From NCBI RefSeq assembly GCF_018598555.1, contig NZ_JAHEWN010000004.1, positions 155,721-219,720 on the forward strand: a stretch of DNA of 64,000 bases, in the 5' to 3' direction. A program made the translations under genes and the position numbers. The first letter of the stretch is position 1, and each line of letters begins with the position of its first letter. Shown one piece after another: positions 1-7,425 of this stretch. The notes under the pieces were generated by a model. The model saw nothing but the letters and a program-made list of their open reading frames with translations, was not told the origin of the DNA and searched no databases. Source of the stretch: Curtobacterium aurantiacum (GTDB taxonomy: Bacteria > Actinomycetota > Actinomycetes > Actinomycetales > Microbacteriaceae).

Positions 1-1
1 A

Positions 2-226
2 CGGCCCGTGCCCGCGGGGCAGCAGGTCCCGACGCGCCTGGTCGTGAGCGATGACGACCCGTACTGCAGTGCGGATCGAGCCCTCGCCTTCGCGCAGGTC
101 ATGGGCGCGCAGAGCGTGCGCATCGGGGCCCTCGGACACGTCAACGTCGCGAGTGGTGTGGGGCCGTGGCCCGCCGGTCGAGCACTGCTGCGGACGTTCG
201 AGGACGGCATCCGACCGCCACGGTGA
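2..226 (+). CDS. Alpha/beta hydrolase, RBBP9/YdeN-type, C-terminal fragment
   Basis: The gene is cut by the left edge, so only about 74 C-terminal residues are visible. The stretch SDDDPYCS supplies the acidic residue of the triad, and the later GHVN with the SGVGPWPAG tail matches the end of RBBP9/YdeN-type serine hydrolases, where that His completes the triad. The nucleophile Ser must lie upstream. The substrate cannot be told from the fragment. It ends about 110 bases before the next gene, which has its own promoter, so no operon link is implied. Confidence 0.6.
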   Translation, partial: RPVPAGQQVPTRLVVSDDDPYCSADRALAFAQVMGAQSVRIGALGHVNVASGVGPWPAGRALLRTFEDGIRPPR

Positions 227-321
227 ACCATGCGCGCGACACGCCGTTCAGGTTCGGCCCGATATGGCAGGCCGTGCAGCGACACACCGCGGATGTCCGA
301 CGTTTCGGCGTCGGCGATATT

Positions 322-327
322 TATCCT
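322..327 (+). promoter_or_regulatory. -10 box TATCCT, probably leaderless
   Basis: TATCCT fits the actinobacterial TANNNT -10 pattern and ends 6 bases before the ATG at 334. Transcription would start at or next to the start codon. No Shine-Dalgarno sequence precedes that ATG. Confidence 0.5.
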
Positions 328-333
328 TCGGAC

Positions 334-1335
334 ATGGAGACCCAGTCCGGCGCACGCACCCCGCTCGTGGACCCGTTCGGCCGCGAGCTCGAGGAGTGGC
401 TCCGCGACGCCCCGGCGACCCGCGCCCCGTACGTACCGGACCTCGTCGTCCCACCAGTCACCGGGCCCGTGCAGCGCCCCGGCTTCACCGTGGCGCCCAC
501 GGCCGACGAGGCGGCCGCACCGGCACCGATCGGCGCTCCCGCCTTCCGTCGCGACCGTGCACGCCACGCCGCCGTGTGCGCCCCCTCGTTCCCGGAGCCA
601 CCCGAGCGCCTGGCGCTCCGCATCGAGGACCTGGCCGTCGAGGTCTCGTCGTCCACCGGCCGCAGCACCGTCGACCGCATCGTCCTGCTCGAGGACGAGG
701 TCCGCCGCCGCGACGAGGACCTCGCACGCCTCGCCGCGTGGGAAGCCACCGTCGCCGGCTCCGACGACCCCGAGGTGACGGCCGCCCGCGCCTTCGCCCA
801 CACCGTCTTCGCCGACCTGCTGGCCGACGCCGCCGCCGAGGCGGACCGCCGCGACCGCGCAGCAGCCCGTCGCGCCGCGACGACCCCCGTCCCGCTCGTC
901 ACCCGGCGTGCAACGGCATCTGCACGGGCACAGGCACCCGCGCCGGCTGCCGCTTCCGCCGGGGCACCGATCGCGACCGTCGCGCCGGCCGTGGAACTCG
1001 TCACCCCGGAACGCGACGAACCCGTGCGACCGGTGCCGGGCCTCCCGGCCGTGTCCCCGGTGTCCGCGGCCACGCGACCCACCCCGCTCGTCCTGCCCGC
1101 CACCGGGCCGACGGTCATCGACCGCGCGGCCTTCGCCGCAGCGCTCACCGCGCACCAGGGCGTCACCGCCAGCACGCCGGTTGTCCTGCCGGACGCCGTC
1201 GCGGCGCCGGTCCTCGACACGTCGGACACCCTGACCGAGGCTCCGGCCGAAGCCGCCGAAGCCGCCGAAGCCGCTCCCGCCGGCTGGTGGTCGCGACTCG
1301 TCGCCCGTCTGCTCGGCCTGCTCGGTCGCCGCTGA
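334..1335 (+). CDS. Hypothetical Ala/Pro-rich protein
   Basis: A 333-residue protein I do not recognise. Residues about 1-90 are mixed and acidic. Residues about 90-190 look helical, with many Glu, Arg and Ala. The remainder is Ala/Pro/Val/Thr-rich low complexity, followed by an Ala-Glu run and a basic, hydrophobic C-terminus (GWWSRLVARLLGLLGRR) that could be an amphipathic membrane-contact helix. There is no signal peptide or enzyme motif. The start at 334 is preferred because a TATCCT box ends six bases upstream; longer in-frame starts would run through that promoter. Third-position GC is as high as in the neighbours, so it is probably a real gene. Confidence 0.6.
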   Translation: METQSGARTPLVDPFGRELEEWLRDAPATRAPYVPDLVVPPVTGPVQRPGFTVAPTADEAAAPAPIGAPAFRRDRARHAAVCAPSFPEPPERLALRIEDLAVEVSSSTGRSTVDRIVLLEDEVRRRDEDLARLAAWEATVAGSDDPEVTAARAFAHTVFADLLADAAAEADRRDRAAARRAATTPVPLVTRRATASARAQAPAPAAASAGAPIATVAPAVELVTPERDEPVRPVPGLPAVSPVSAATRPTPLVLPATGPTVIDRAAFAAALTAHQGVTASTPVVLPDAVAAPVLDTSDTLTEAPAEAAEAAEAAPAGWWSRLVARLLGLLGRR

Positions 1336-1401
1336 CGGACTGCCTGGAGGCCCGGATCGCCCCACGCGGACCGGCTGCCCCTGCCGGGGCGGCCGCCTCG
1401 G

Positions 1402-1407
1402 TAGACT
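1402..1407 (+). promoter_or_regulatory. -10 box TAGACT, probably leaderless
   Basis: TAGACT ends six bases before the ATG at 1414. There is no Shine-Dalgarno motif in the gap, so a leaderless transcript for the NIF3-like gene is likely. Confidence 0.5.
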
Positions 1408-1413
1408 GACGGG

Positions 1414-2259
1414 ATGCCGACGCTCCGCGAACTCCAGGCCGTGATCGAGGACCTGTGGCCCGCCGCCGGTGCCGAGTCGTGGGACGCCGTCGGGCTCGTC
1501 GCGGGCGACCCGGACGCCACCGTCGAGCACGTGCACCTCGCCGTCGACGCGGTCCCGGCCACCGCCCGTGAAGCCGTCGAACTCGGCGCCGGTCTCCTCC
1601 TGACGCACCACCCGCTGCTGCTCCGTGGTGTCACGACCATCGCCGAGTCGACGTACAAGGGCAGCGTCCTCGCGACCCTCGTGCGCGGCGGCAGCGGGCT
1701 GCTCGCGGCGCACACCAACGCCGACGTCGTGACGACCGGCACCTCGGCCGTCCTCGCCGACCGCCTCGGTTTGACGGAGCAGCACCCCCTCGACCCCGGG
1801 GCGGACCCCGCGACGGGGATCGGTCGCGTCGGCGTGCTGCCGGAGGGGACGACCCTCGGCGCCCTCGCCCGGAAGCTCGTCGACCTGCTGCCGCCCACGG
1901 CGACCGGCGTCCGCGTCTCCGGCGACTTCGACCAGCCCCTCCGCACCGTGGCGCTCTGCGCGGGCGCGGGTGACTCGCTCCTCGGGCACCCCGCCGTGCT
2001 CGACGCCGACGTCTACATCACGAGCGACCTGCGCCACCACCCGGCCTCCGAGTTCCGCGAACAGGCGCTCCTCGGCGGCGGGCCGGCGCTCATCGACACC
2101 TCGCACTGGGCCACCGAGTGGCTCTGGCTCGACGTCGCGGCGGAACAGCTGCGCAGCCGCGCCGGGGTCCGCGTCACCGTGAGCGACCTCCGCACCGACC
2201 CGTGGGACTTCGCCGTCCTGCCGGCCGCCGAACCCACCACCCCCACAGAAGGAGCCTGA
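1414..2259 (+). CDS. NIF3-like dinuclear metal-centre protein
   Basis: A 281-residue protein of the NIF3/YbgI (DUF34) family, whose members form hexameric toroids with a dinuclear metal centre; biochemical proposals for the family include GTP cyclohydrolase-related metal chaperone or hydrolase roles. The N-terminal half carries LLTHHPLLLRG at about residues 62-72, giving two metal-binding His, and AAHTNAD further on. The C-terminal DTSHWATEWLWL at about 227-238 supplies the other His and Glu ligands. Length suits the short form without the extra PII-like domain. It ends 2 bases before the ribbon-protein gene, so the two are cotranscribed, the usual actinobacterial arrangement. Confidence 0.9.
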   Translation: MPTLRELQAVIEDLWPAAGAESWDAVGLVAGDPDATVEHVHLAVDAVPATAREAVELGAGLLLTHHPLLLRGVTTIAESTYKGSVLATLVRGGSGLLAAHTNADVVTTGTSAVLADRLGLTEQHPLDPGADPATGIGRVGVLPEGTTLGALARKLVDLLPPTATGVRVSGDFDQPLRTVALCAGAGDSLLGHPAVLDADVYITSDLRHHPASEFREQALLGGGPALIDTSHWATEWLWLDVAAEQLRSRAGVRVTVSDLRTDPWDFAVLPAAEPTTPTEGA

Positions 2260-2261
2260 CC

Positions 2262-2996
2262 ATGAAGGCAGCACCCGAGGACCAGGTCATCCTCCTCGAC
2301 GTCCAGCGACTCGACAACGACGTCACCCGGATCACGCACCGCATCACCTCGTTGCAGAAGGGCGACCAGCTGACCGAGCTCGGCAAGCAGGCCGCGGCGC
2401 TCCGGAGCGAGCTCGTCGCCGCCACCGGAGAGGTCGAGGACGCCGAGCGTGAGCTCGCCCGGCTGGAGTCCGACACCGCGATCGCGCAGGCCCGGGTCGA
2501 ACGTGACACCACGATGCTGCAGAACGTCGGCAACGCGAAGGATGCCGCCGGGCTGCAGAGCGAGCTCGAATCGCTGCAGCGGCGCATCGGTGGTCTCGAG
2601 ACCGCCGAGCTCGAGATCATGGAGAACCTCGACGGGCTCCGCGGCCGGGTCGGTGACATCGAGGCGAAGCTCGCCGACGTCGAGGCCGCCCGCGGTGGCC
2701 TGGTCGCCGAGCGTGACGCCGCGATCGCCCGGCTGACCGCCGACCGCGAGAGCGCCGAGCAGGCCCGCGCCGACGTCGCCGCCAAGGTGCCGGCCGAGCT
2801 GCTCGCGCTGTACGACCGGCAGCGTGCCCGCTACGGGTTCGGTGCCTCGCTGCTGCAGGGCGGCGTGTCGACGGCCTCGGGCGTGGCGCTCAACAACTCC
2901 GACCTGCAGACGATCCGTCGGGCCGCGCCCGACGACGTCGTGCTGTGCCCCGACAGCGACGCCATCCTGGTGCGGACGGCCGAGTCCGGGCTGTAG
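2262..2996 (+). CDS. Coiled-coil protein with degenerate C4 zinc-ribbon tail
   Basis: A 244-residue protein of the CT398-like/C4-type zinc-ribbon family found next to NIF3-like genes. Residues about 10-180 are a long Glu/Arg-rich coiled coil. The C-terminal 45 residues align with the family's ribbon and end in the typical ILVRTAESGL. Family members normally have two CxxC pairs there; this protein keeps only one Cys (VVLCPDSDA), so a structural zinc site is unlikely. Family members are proposed to act in nucleic-acid handling or as adaptors, but the function is unproven. A strong Shine-Dalgarno (AGAAGGAG at 2247) sets the ATG. A 48-bp perfect palindrome follows and probably terminates the operon. 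Confidence 0.8.
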   Translation: MKAAPEDQVILLDVQRLDNDVTRITHRITSLQKGDQLTELGKQAAALRSELVAATGEVEDAERELARLESDTAIAQARVERDTTMLQNVGNAKDAAGLQSELESLQRRIGGLETAELEIMENLDGLRGRVGDIEAKLADVEAARGGLVAERDAAIARLTADRESAEQARADVAAKVPAELLALYDRQRARYGFGASLLQGGVSTASGVALNNSDLQTIRRAAPDDVVLCPDSDAILVRTAESGL

Positions 2997-3008
2997 GCGC
3001 GCGACACA

Positions 3009-3056
3009 GACGGACGGGAGGCGCGGTGCCAGCTGGCACCGCGCCTCCCGTCCGTC
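3009..3056. repeat. 48-bp perfect palindrome (type A element)
   Basis: A perfect 48-bp inverted repeat centred on AGCT with no loop, arms GACGGACGGGAGGCGCGG then TGCCAG. It lies 12 bases after the ribbon-protein stop and can act as a terminator. Further copies of the same core are at 31211, 40233, 41257 and 63969. Confidence 0.9.
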
Positions 3057-3063
3057 GTGGGCC

Positions 3064-3358
3064 GGTCGCAACGCGTCGCTCGCCTGGCGCCGAGCGGTCA
3101 CGAACCGTCGGTTGCGGTCGTGCCGGCCGACAGTTGGTGACCACTCGGCGAACCTGAGCGGGGAGTCGTGACCGCGCGCGCCGCCTGACGGGAGGCCCGT
3201 GGCGGCGCCGAACCGTGCCTCCCGTCCGTCGCGGGGTGGTCGCAACGCGTCGCTCGCCTGGCGCCGAGCGGTCACGAACCGTCGGCTGCGGTCGTGCCGG
3301 CCGCCAGTTGGTGACCACTCGGCGAACCTGAGCGGGGAGTCGTGACCGCGCGCGCCGC
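3064..3358. repeat. Duplicated ~120-bp intergenic unit plus hairpin
   Basis: Bases 3064-3183 recur at 3238-3357 with only two or three differences (offset 174). Each copy is bracketed inside by GGTCACGA and its inverted partner TCGTGACC. Between the copies, 3187-3226 holds a degenerate hairpin with the left arm GACGGGAGGCCCGTGGCG, the same 18-mer found at 50066. No protein is supported here. Confidence 0.8.
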
Positions 3359-3399
3359 GCGCGCCGACCGATGCGGGCCAACCCGGCACGGAGAAGGGG

Positions 3400-3767
3400 G
3401 CGAATGGGCCGGCCGTACGCCGGGTTCTGTCCCGCCGCTTGCACGGCGGTGACGGCCATCTCTCTCGGACCGACGTTGCCGTCGGCCTCCAGCGGTCTAC
3501 CCGAGGACTCGGCGAGCAGCCTCAGCGTCCTCTGTCTGACCTTGCTCCGGGCGAGGTTTACCGAGCGGATCCGGTCACCCGGACCCCTGGTGGTCTCTTA
3601 CACCACCGTTTCACCCTTACCGACGTCTCCGCCGGCGGTCTGCTTTCTGTGGCACTGTCTCGCGGATTGCTCCGGGTGGGTGTTACCCACCGCCCTGCTC
3701 TGTGGAGCCCGGACGTTCCTCGGCGCTCCCGGGGGAGCGACGCGACCGTCTCACCGACCCATTCGCT
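3400..3767 (-). ncRNA. rnpB: RNase P RNA (type A)
   Basis: The RNA is transcribed leftward. Its ends were set by the P1 helix: CGAATGGGTCGG at the 5' side (complement of 3755-3766) pairs with CCGGCCCATTCG at the 3' side (complement of 3401-3412). Between them are the conserved CR-I segment (GAGGAACGTCCGGGCTCC, complement of 3703-3724), the ACAGAAA motif (complement near 3643-3650) and the conserved 3' section near 3440-3470. This is the catalytic RNA that matures tRNA 5' ends. A 19-bp tandem array occupies the promoter side, between rnpB and ppgK. Confidence 0.93.
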
Positions 3768-3806
3768 GGTGCGAGTCTACCCGGCTCCACGGTGCCTGAC
3801 GAGAAC

Positions 3807-3920
3807 GGGCGTACCTGGAGAGAACGGGCGTACCTGGAGAGAACGGGCGTGCCTGGCGAGAACGGGCGTACCTGACGAGAACGGGCGTACCTGGTCGGAA
3901 GTTCCGACCAGGTACGCCCG
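3807..3920. repeat. 19-bp tandem array (5 copies) ending in an inverted copy
   Basis: GGGCGTACCTGG or a one-base variant starts at 3807, 3826, 3845, 3864 and 3883, exactly 19 bases apart, joined by variants of AGAGAAC or CGAGAAC. The last direct copy forms a 39-bp hairpin with a single inverted copy: arms 3882-3900 and 3902-3920 with a one-base loop. The hairpin sits 11 bases after the ppgK stop (leftward) and is probably its terminator. The array therefore lies between that terminator and rnpB. A related four-copy array is at 15596-15690. Confidence 0.9.
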
Positions 3921-3930
3921 ATTCGACCAG

Positions 3931-4686
3931 CTATGCCGAGACGCTGCGCGCGGCCAGGGTCGCGGCGCCGATGATGCCCGCGTTGTTGCGGAGCGTCGCC
4001 GGGATGATCTCGGCCTGCAGGTCGAGCAGCGGGAGGAACTCCTCGTACTGCTTCGAGACCCCGCCGCCGACGACGAACAGCTCGGGGGAGAGCAGCGCCT
4101 CGAGCGTCGAGTAGTACTTCTGCAGGCGCTTCGCCCAGTGCTTCCACGACAGGTCGTCGCGCTCCTTGGCGGCGAACGAGGCGCGCGACTCGGCGTCGTG
4201 TCCCTCGATCTCCAGGTGCCCGAGCTCCGAGTTGACGATGAGCACGCCGTCGTTGATGAGCGCGGTGCCGATGCCGGTGCCGAGCGTCGTCACGATGACC
4301 AGCCCGTCCTTGCCCTTGGCCGCACCGAACTGCTGCTCGGCGAACCCGGCGGCGTCGGCATCGTTGACGAAGTGGATGGAGCGGCCGAGTTCCTTCTCGA
4401 ACAGCGCCTCGGCCTCGAAGCCGATCCACTTCTTCGACACGTTCGCGGCGGACATCGTCTTGCCGTCCCGCACGATCGCCGGGAAGCAGACGCCCACGGG
4501 GACGTCGTCGGCCGGTGCGAGCTCGCCGATGATCTCCTTCACCACCGCCGTGATGTCCTGGGGCTTCCCGCCCTCGGGCGTGGCCTTCTTGATGCGGTCC
4601 GTGGTCAGGGCGCCGGACGCGACGTCGACGATCGCGCCCTTGATGCCCGTACCACCGATGTCGACGCCGACTGCGAGGGAGGTCAT
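3931..4686 (-). CDS. ppgK: Polyphosphate glucokinase
   Basis: A 251-residue ROK-family kinase that phosphorylates glucose from inorganic polyphosphate (and usually ATP), feeding glycolysis in the cytoplasm. Visible motifs are the phosphate-binding DIGGTGIKG (9-17), the catalytic Asp in FVNDADAAG (106-114), TTLGTGIGTA (133-142) and ELGHLEI (154-160), and a late LFVVGGGVSK. Length equals typical actinobacterial PPGK. I chose the ATG at 4686 because the residues beginning TSLAVGVDIGG start right at the family N-terminus; upstream in-frame sequence is Arg/Ser-rich and not protein-like. The gene is followed by the tandem-array hairpin. Confidence 0.93.
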   Translation of the reverse strand: MTSLAVGVDIGGTGIKGAIVDVASGALTTDRIKKATPEGGKPQDITAVVKEIIGELAPADDVPVGVCFPAIVRDGKTMSAANVSKKWIGFEAEALFEKELGRSIHFVNDADAAGFAEQQFGAAKGKDGLVIVTTLGTGIGTALINDGVLIVNSELGHLEIEGHDAESRASFAAKERDDLSWKHWAKRLQKYYSTLEALLSPELFVVGGGVSKQYEEFLPLLDLQAEIIPATLRNNAGIIGAATLAARSVSA

Positions 4687-4762
4687 GAGGTTGTCGTGCC
4701 TTTCGGTTGCCTGCCGGAGGTGCCCGGTCAGGAAGAGGGTCCCGGTCCGGGAGCGGTCCCGG

Positions 4763-5626
4763 TCAGGAGACGGTGAGGAGCTCCGCGCCGCGTTCGGTGA
4801 CGACGAGGGTGTGCTCGAACTGCGCGGTCCACGACTTGTCACGGGTCGAGACCGTCCAGTCGTCGGACCAGATGTCGGCCTCGATGCCACCGAGCGTGAG
4901 CATGGGTTCGATGGTGAACACCATGCCGGGTTCGATCACCGTGTCGTACTGCGGTGCGTCGTAGTGGGGGATGATCAGGCCGGAGTGGAACGCCCGACCG
5001 ACGCCATGTCCGGTGTAGTCGCGGACGACGCCATAGCCGAAGCGCTTCGCGTAGGCCTCGATCGCGCGGCCGATCACGTTGACCTGCCGGCCCGGGGCGA
5101 CGGCCTTGATGCCGCGACGCAGTGCTTCTTCGGTCCGGTTCACCAGGTCGGCCACCTCGGGCGCGGCCTGACCGACGACGAACGTGCGGTTCGTGTCGCC
5201 GTGCATGCCGTCCCGGTAGGCGGTGATGTCGATGTTGACGAGGTCGCCCTCCTGCAGCACGGTGTCGTCGGGGATGCCGTGGCAGATGACCTCGTTGAGG
5301 CTCGAGCAGAGCGACTTCGGGTAGCCGCGGTAGCCGAGCGTGGAGGGGTAGGCGCCGTGCGCGACGACGAACTCGTGCCCGATGCGGTCCAGCTCGTCGG
5401 TGGTCACGCCGGGGCGGATGGCCTCGCCGACGGCGTCGATGGCCTGCGATGCGATGCGCCCGGCGGCCCGGATGCGCTCGACCTCGTCCGGCGTGTAGGT
5501 GTCACCGAGACCGTGCTCGTGGGGCTCGACCTTCCCGACGTACTCCGGACGCTCGATGTCCTTCGGGACGGCGCGGTGCGGGGAGATGCGGCCGGCGGTC
5601 AGGTGTCCGTGTTCGTCCCGGGGCAT
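4763..5626 (-). CDS. map: Methionine aminopeptidase, type I
   Basis: A 287-residue metalloprotease that removes the initiator Met from new proteins. The catalytic His is H116 (EVICHGIP) and the metal ligands are D133 (NIDIT), D144 (GDTNRTF), H207 (GHGVG), E240 (FTIEPM) and the Glu in FEHTLVV near the end. A roughly 40-residue N-terminal extension precedes the fold, as in actinobacterial MetAP1c-type enzymes. A TAGAGT box ends 7 bases before the ATG at 5626, supporting both that start and a leaderless mRNA. It is divergent from the small gene at 5776 and lies 76 bases before ppgK on the same strand. Confidence 0.95.
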   Translation of the reverse strand: MPRDEHGHLTAGRISPHRAVPKDIERPEYVGKVEPHEHGLGDTYTPDEVERIRAAGRIASQAIDAVGEAIRPGVTTDELDRIGHEFVVAHGAYPSTLGYRGYPKSLCSSLNEVICHGIPDDTVLQEGDLVNIDITAYRDGMHGDTNRTFVVGQAAPEVADLVNRTEEALRRGIKAVAPGRQVNVIGRAIEAYAKRFGYGVVRDYTGHGVGRAFHSGLIIPHYDAPQYDTVIEPGMVFTIEPMLTLGGIEADIWSDDWTVSTRDKSWTAQFEHTLVVTERGAELLTVS

Positions 5627-5633
5627 GCGGACC

Positions 5634-5639
5634 ACTCTA
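5634..5639 (-). promoter_or_regulatory. -10 box TAGAGT of map, probably leaderless
   Basis: On the minus strand TAGAGT is followed by 7 bases and then the map ATG. No Shine-Dalgarno is present. Confidence 0.5.
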
Positions 5640-5704
5640 GCCGCGGCGCGACGCGCCGAGCGCAACCGCCCCAGGGTGCGGCCCGACGGGGTGGGCGCGA
5701 CTGC

Positions 5705-5749
5705 CTGGAGGCCCGGTGCCGGTCCGCCGGACCGGCACCGGGCCTCCAG
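5705..5749. repeat. 45-bp palindrome in a divergent promoter gap (type C)
   Basis: Arms CTGGAGGCCCGGTGCC... and its complement pair perfectly around one central C. The element lies between the divergent map and 5776 genes, so it terminates neither. Its right arm covers the place where the -35 box of the 5776 promoter should be. Confidence 0.85.
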
Positions 5750-5762
5750 ACGGTTGCGTGGG

Positions 5763-5768
5763 TACGGT
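5763..5768 (+). promoter_or_regulatory. -10 box TACGGT, probably leaderless
   Basis: TACGGT ends seven bases before the ATG at 5776. The intervening GGGCGGC is a poor Shine-Dalgarno. Confidence 0.45.
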
Positions 5769-5775
5769 GGGCGGC

Positions 5776-5955
5776 ATGAGCGAAGACCGCATCGAGTCCC
5801 AGTGGTGGTTCAACGACAAGACCGGCCAGGTCGAGCAGGGCCCGCAGTCCCCGCAGCGCGACCGCATCGGCCCGTTCGCGACGCGCGAAGAGGCGCAGCA
5901 CGCGCTCGACCGCATCGCCGCGAACAACGAGAAGTGGGACGCCGAGGACCGCTGA
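5776..5955 (+). CDS. Small SPOR-like protein
   Basis: A 59-residue protein: WWFNDKTGQVEQGPQSP, then RIGPFATREEAQHAL with a trailing helix. The last part resembles one half of a SPOR repeat (a G-P-F-x-T-x-x-E-A pattern) and orthologues are commonly labelled SPOR-domain or hypothetical. There is no signal peptide or membrane helix, so peptidoglycan contact, the usual SPOR role, is not evident. It is divergent from map and upstream of glnA2, which has its own ribosome site. The start follows a TACGGT box at leaderless spacing. Confidence 0.7.
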   Translation: MSEDRIESQWWFNDKTGQVEQGPQSPQRDRIGPFATREEAQHALDRIAANNEKWDAEDR

Positions 5956-6051
5956 GCACCGCGGCGCGTCGCACGGACCCGCGCACACCGCCGGACCACT
6001 AGCCTGGGACGAGGCCCGCCAGCGGCCACCCGATACACGGAAAGGTCGTGC

Positions 6052-7389
6052 ATGGACAAGCAGACGGACTTCGTGCTCCGCACCATCGAGGAGCGCGGGA
6101 TCAAGTTCATCCGACTCTGGTTCACGGACGTCATCGGGACGCTGAAGTCGGTGGCGATCGCCCCGGCCGAGGTCGAGGGTGCGTTCGCCGAGGGCATCGG
6201 GTTCGACGGCTCCGCGATCGAGGGCCTCACCCGTTCGTACGAGGCCGACGTCCTGGCCCACCCGGACCCCTCGACCTTCCAGATCCTGCCGTGGCGTGGC
6301 GAGATCGACCCCACCGCTCGGATGTTCTGCGACATCACGACGCCGGACGGGCAGCCCGCCGTGGCCGACCCCCGCAACGTCCTGAAGCGCACCCTGGCGC
6401 GGGCGAGCGACCGTGGGTTCACGTTCTACACGCACCCCGAGATCGAGTTCTACCTGCTGAAGAGCCGCGAGTGGAAGGACGGCGGGCCGCAGCCCGTCGA
6501 CCAGGCCGGCTACTTCGACAACGTCCCCGGCGGCAGCGCGCACGACTTCCGCCGCCGTTCGGTCCGCATGCTCGAGGACCTCGGCATCTCGGTCGAGTTC
6601 TCGCACCACGAAGCCGGGCCCGGGCAGAACGAGATCGACCTCCGCTACGCCGACGCACTGACGATGGCGGACAACATCATGACCTTCCGCACCGTGGTGA
6701 AGGAAGTCGCGATCGAGCAGGGCGTGTACGCCACGTTCATGCCGAAGCCGATCTCGGGCCAGCCCGGTTCGGGCATGCACACCCACGTCTCGCTGTTCGA
6801 GGGCGACCAGAACGCCTTCTACGAGGCCGGCGGCCAGTACCAGCTGTCGCAGACCGCCAAGCACTTCATCGCCGGTGTGCTCAAGCACGCGCCGGAGATC
6901 ACCGCGGTGACGAACCAGTTCGTCAACTCGTACAAGCGACTCTGGGGCGGCGACGAGGCCCCGTCCTTCGTCACCTGGGGCCACAACAACCGTTCGGCCC
7001 TGGTCCGCGTCCCGCTGTACAAGCCGAACAAGGGCCAGTCCTCGCGCATCGAGTACCGCGGCATCGACTCGGCGGCGAACCCGTACCTGGCGTACTCACT
7101 GCTGCTCGCTGCCGGGCTCAAGGGCATCGAGGAAGAGTACGAGCTCCCCGCAGAGGCCGAGGACAACGTCTGGAGCCTCAGCGACTCGGAGCGCCGGGCC
7201 CTGGGCTACAGCCAGCTGCCCGCGAGCCTCGACCACGCCCTGAGCCTCATGGAGGACTCCGAGCTGGTGGCCGAGACCCTCGGCGAGCAGGTCTTCAACT
7301 TCGTCCTGCTCAACAAGCGGCAGGAGTGGAAGCGCTACCGCGACCAGGTCACCCCCTTCGAGCTCGACACCAACCTCGGCGCGCTCTAG
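6052..7389 (+). CDS. glnA2: Glutamine synthetase, GlnA2 type
   Basis: A 445-residue type I glutamine synthetase (glutamate, ammonia and ATP to glutamine). Key segments are FDGSAIEG (51-58), the metal-binding HPEIEFY with E130 and E132, HHEAGPGQNEID (185-196), GSGMHTH (239-245) and a later NRSALVRVP. In GSI-beta enzymes the adenylylated Tyr sits in a D-L-Y-E/D-L-P motif; here the aligned stretch reads AEDNVWSL, so control by adenylylation looks lost, as in mycobacterial GlnA2. A ribosome site (GGAAAGG at 6039) precedes the ATG, and a possible TAGCCT -10 box lies near 6000, giving a leader of about 40 bases. glnE follows after 36 bases. Confidence 0.93.
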   Translation: MDKQTDFVLRTIEERGIKFIRLWFTDVIGTLKSVAIAPAEVEGAFAEGIGFDGSAIEGLTRSYEADVLAHPDPSTFQILPWRGEIDPTARMFCDITTPDGQPAVADPRNVLKRTLARASDRGFTFYTHPEIEFYLLKSREWKDGGPQPVDQAGYFDNVPGGSAHDFRRRSVRMLEDLGISVEFSHHEAGPGQNEIDLRYADALTMADNIMTFRTVVKEVAIEQGVYATFMPKPISGQPGSGMHTHVSLFEGDQNAFYEAGGQYQLSQTAKHFIAGVLKHAPEITAVTNQFVNSYKRLWGGDEAPSFVTWGHNNRSALVRVPLYKPNKGQSSRIEYRGIDSAANPYLAYSLLLAAGLKGIEEEYELPAEAEDNVWSLSDSERRALGYSQLPASLDHALSLMEDSELVAETLGEQVFNFVLLNKRQEWKRYRDQVTPFELDTNLGAL

Positions 7390-7425
7390 AACCGAGCGCC
7401 CAGACCCCTCGGGAGCACGTTCCAC

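Noticed and set aside
51..1409. A long open frame over the hypothetical gene at 334, rich in Arg and Pro
   Set aside because: It is a GC-driven shadow: extreme Arg/Pro content, no start signal, and the frame used at 334 has a promoter at leaderless distance.
3371..3799. Open frames across the rnpB region
   Set aside because: The conserved RNase P RNA segments and the P1 pairing explain the region; the translated products have no protein features.
3807..3920. CRISPR array
   Set aside because: The unit is 19 bases with linkers of about 7 bases that are nearly identical, so there are no spacers; no cas genes are present.
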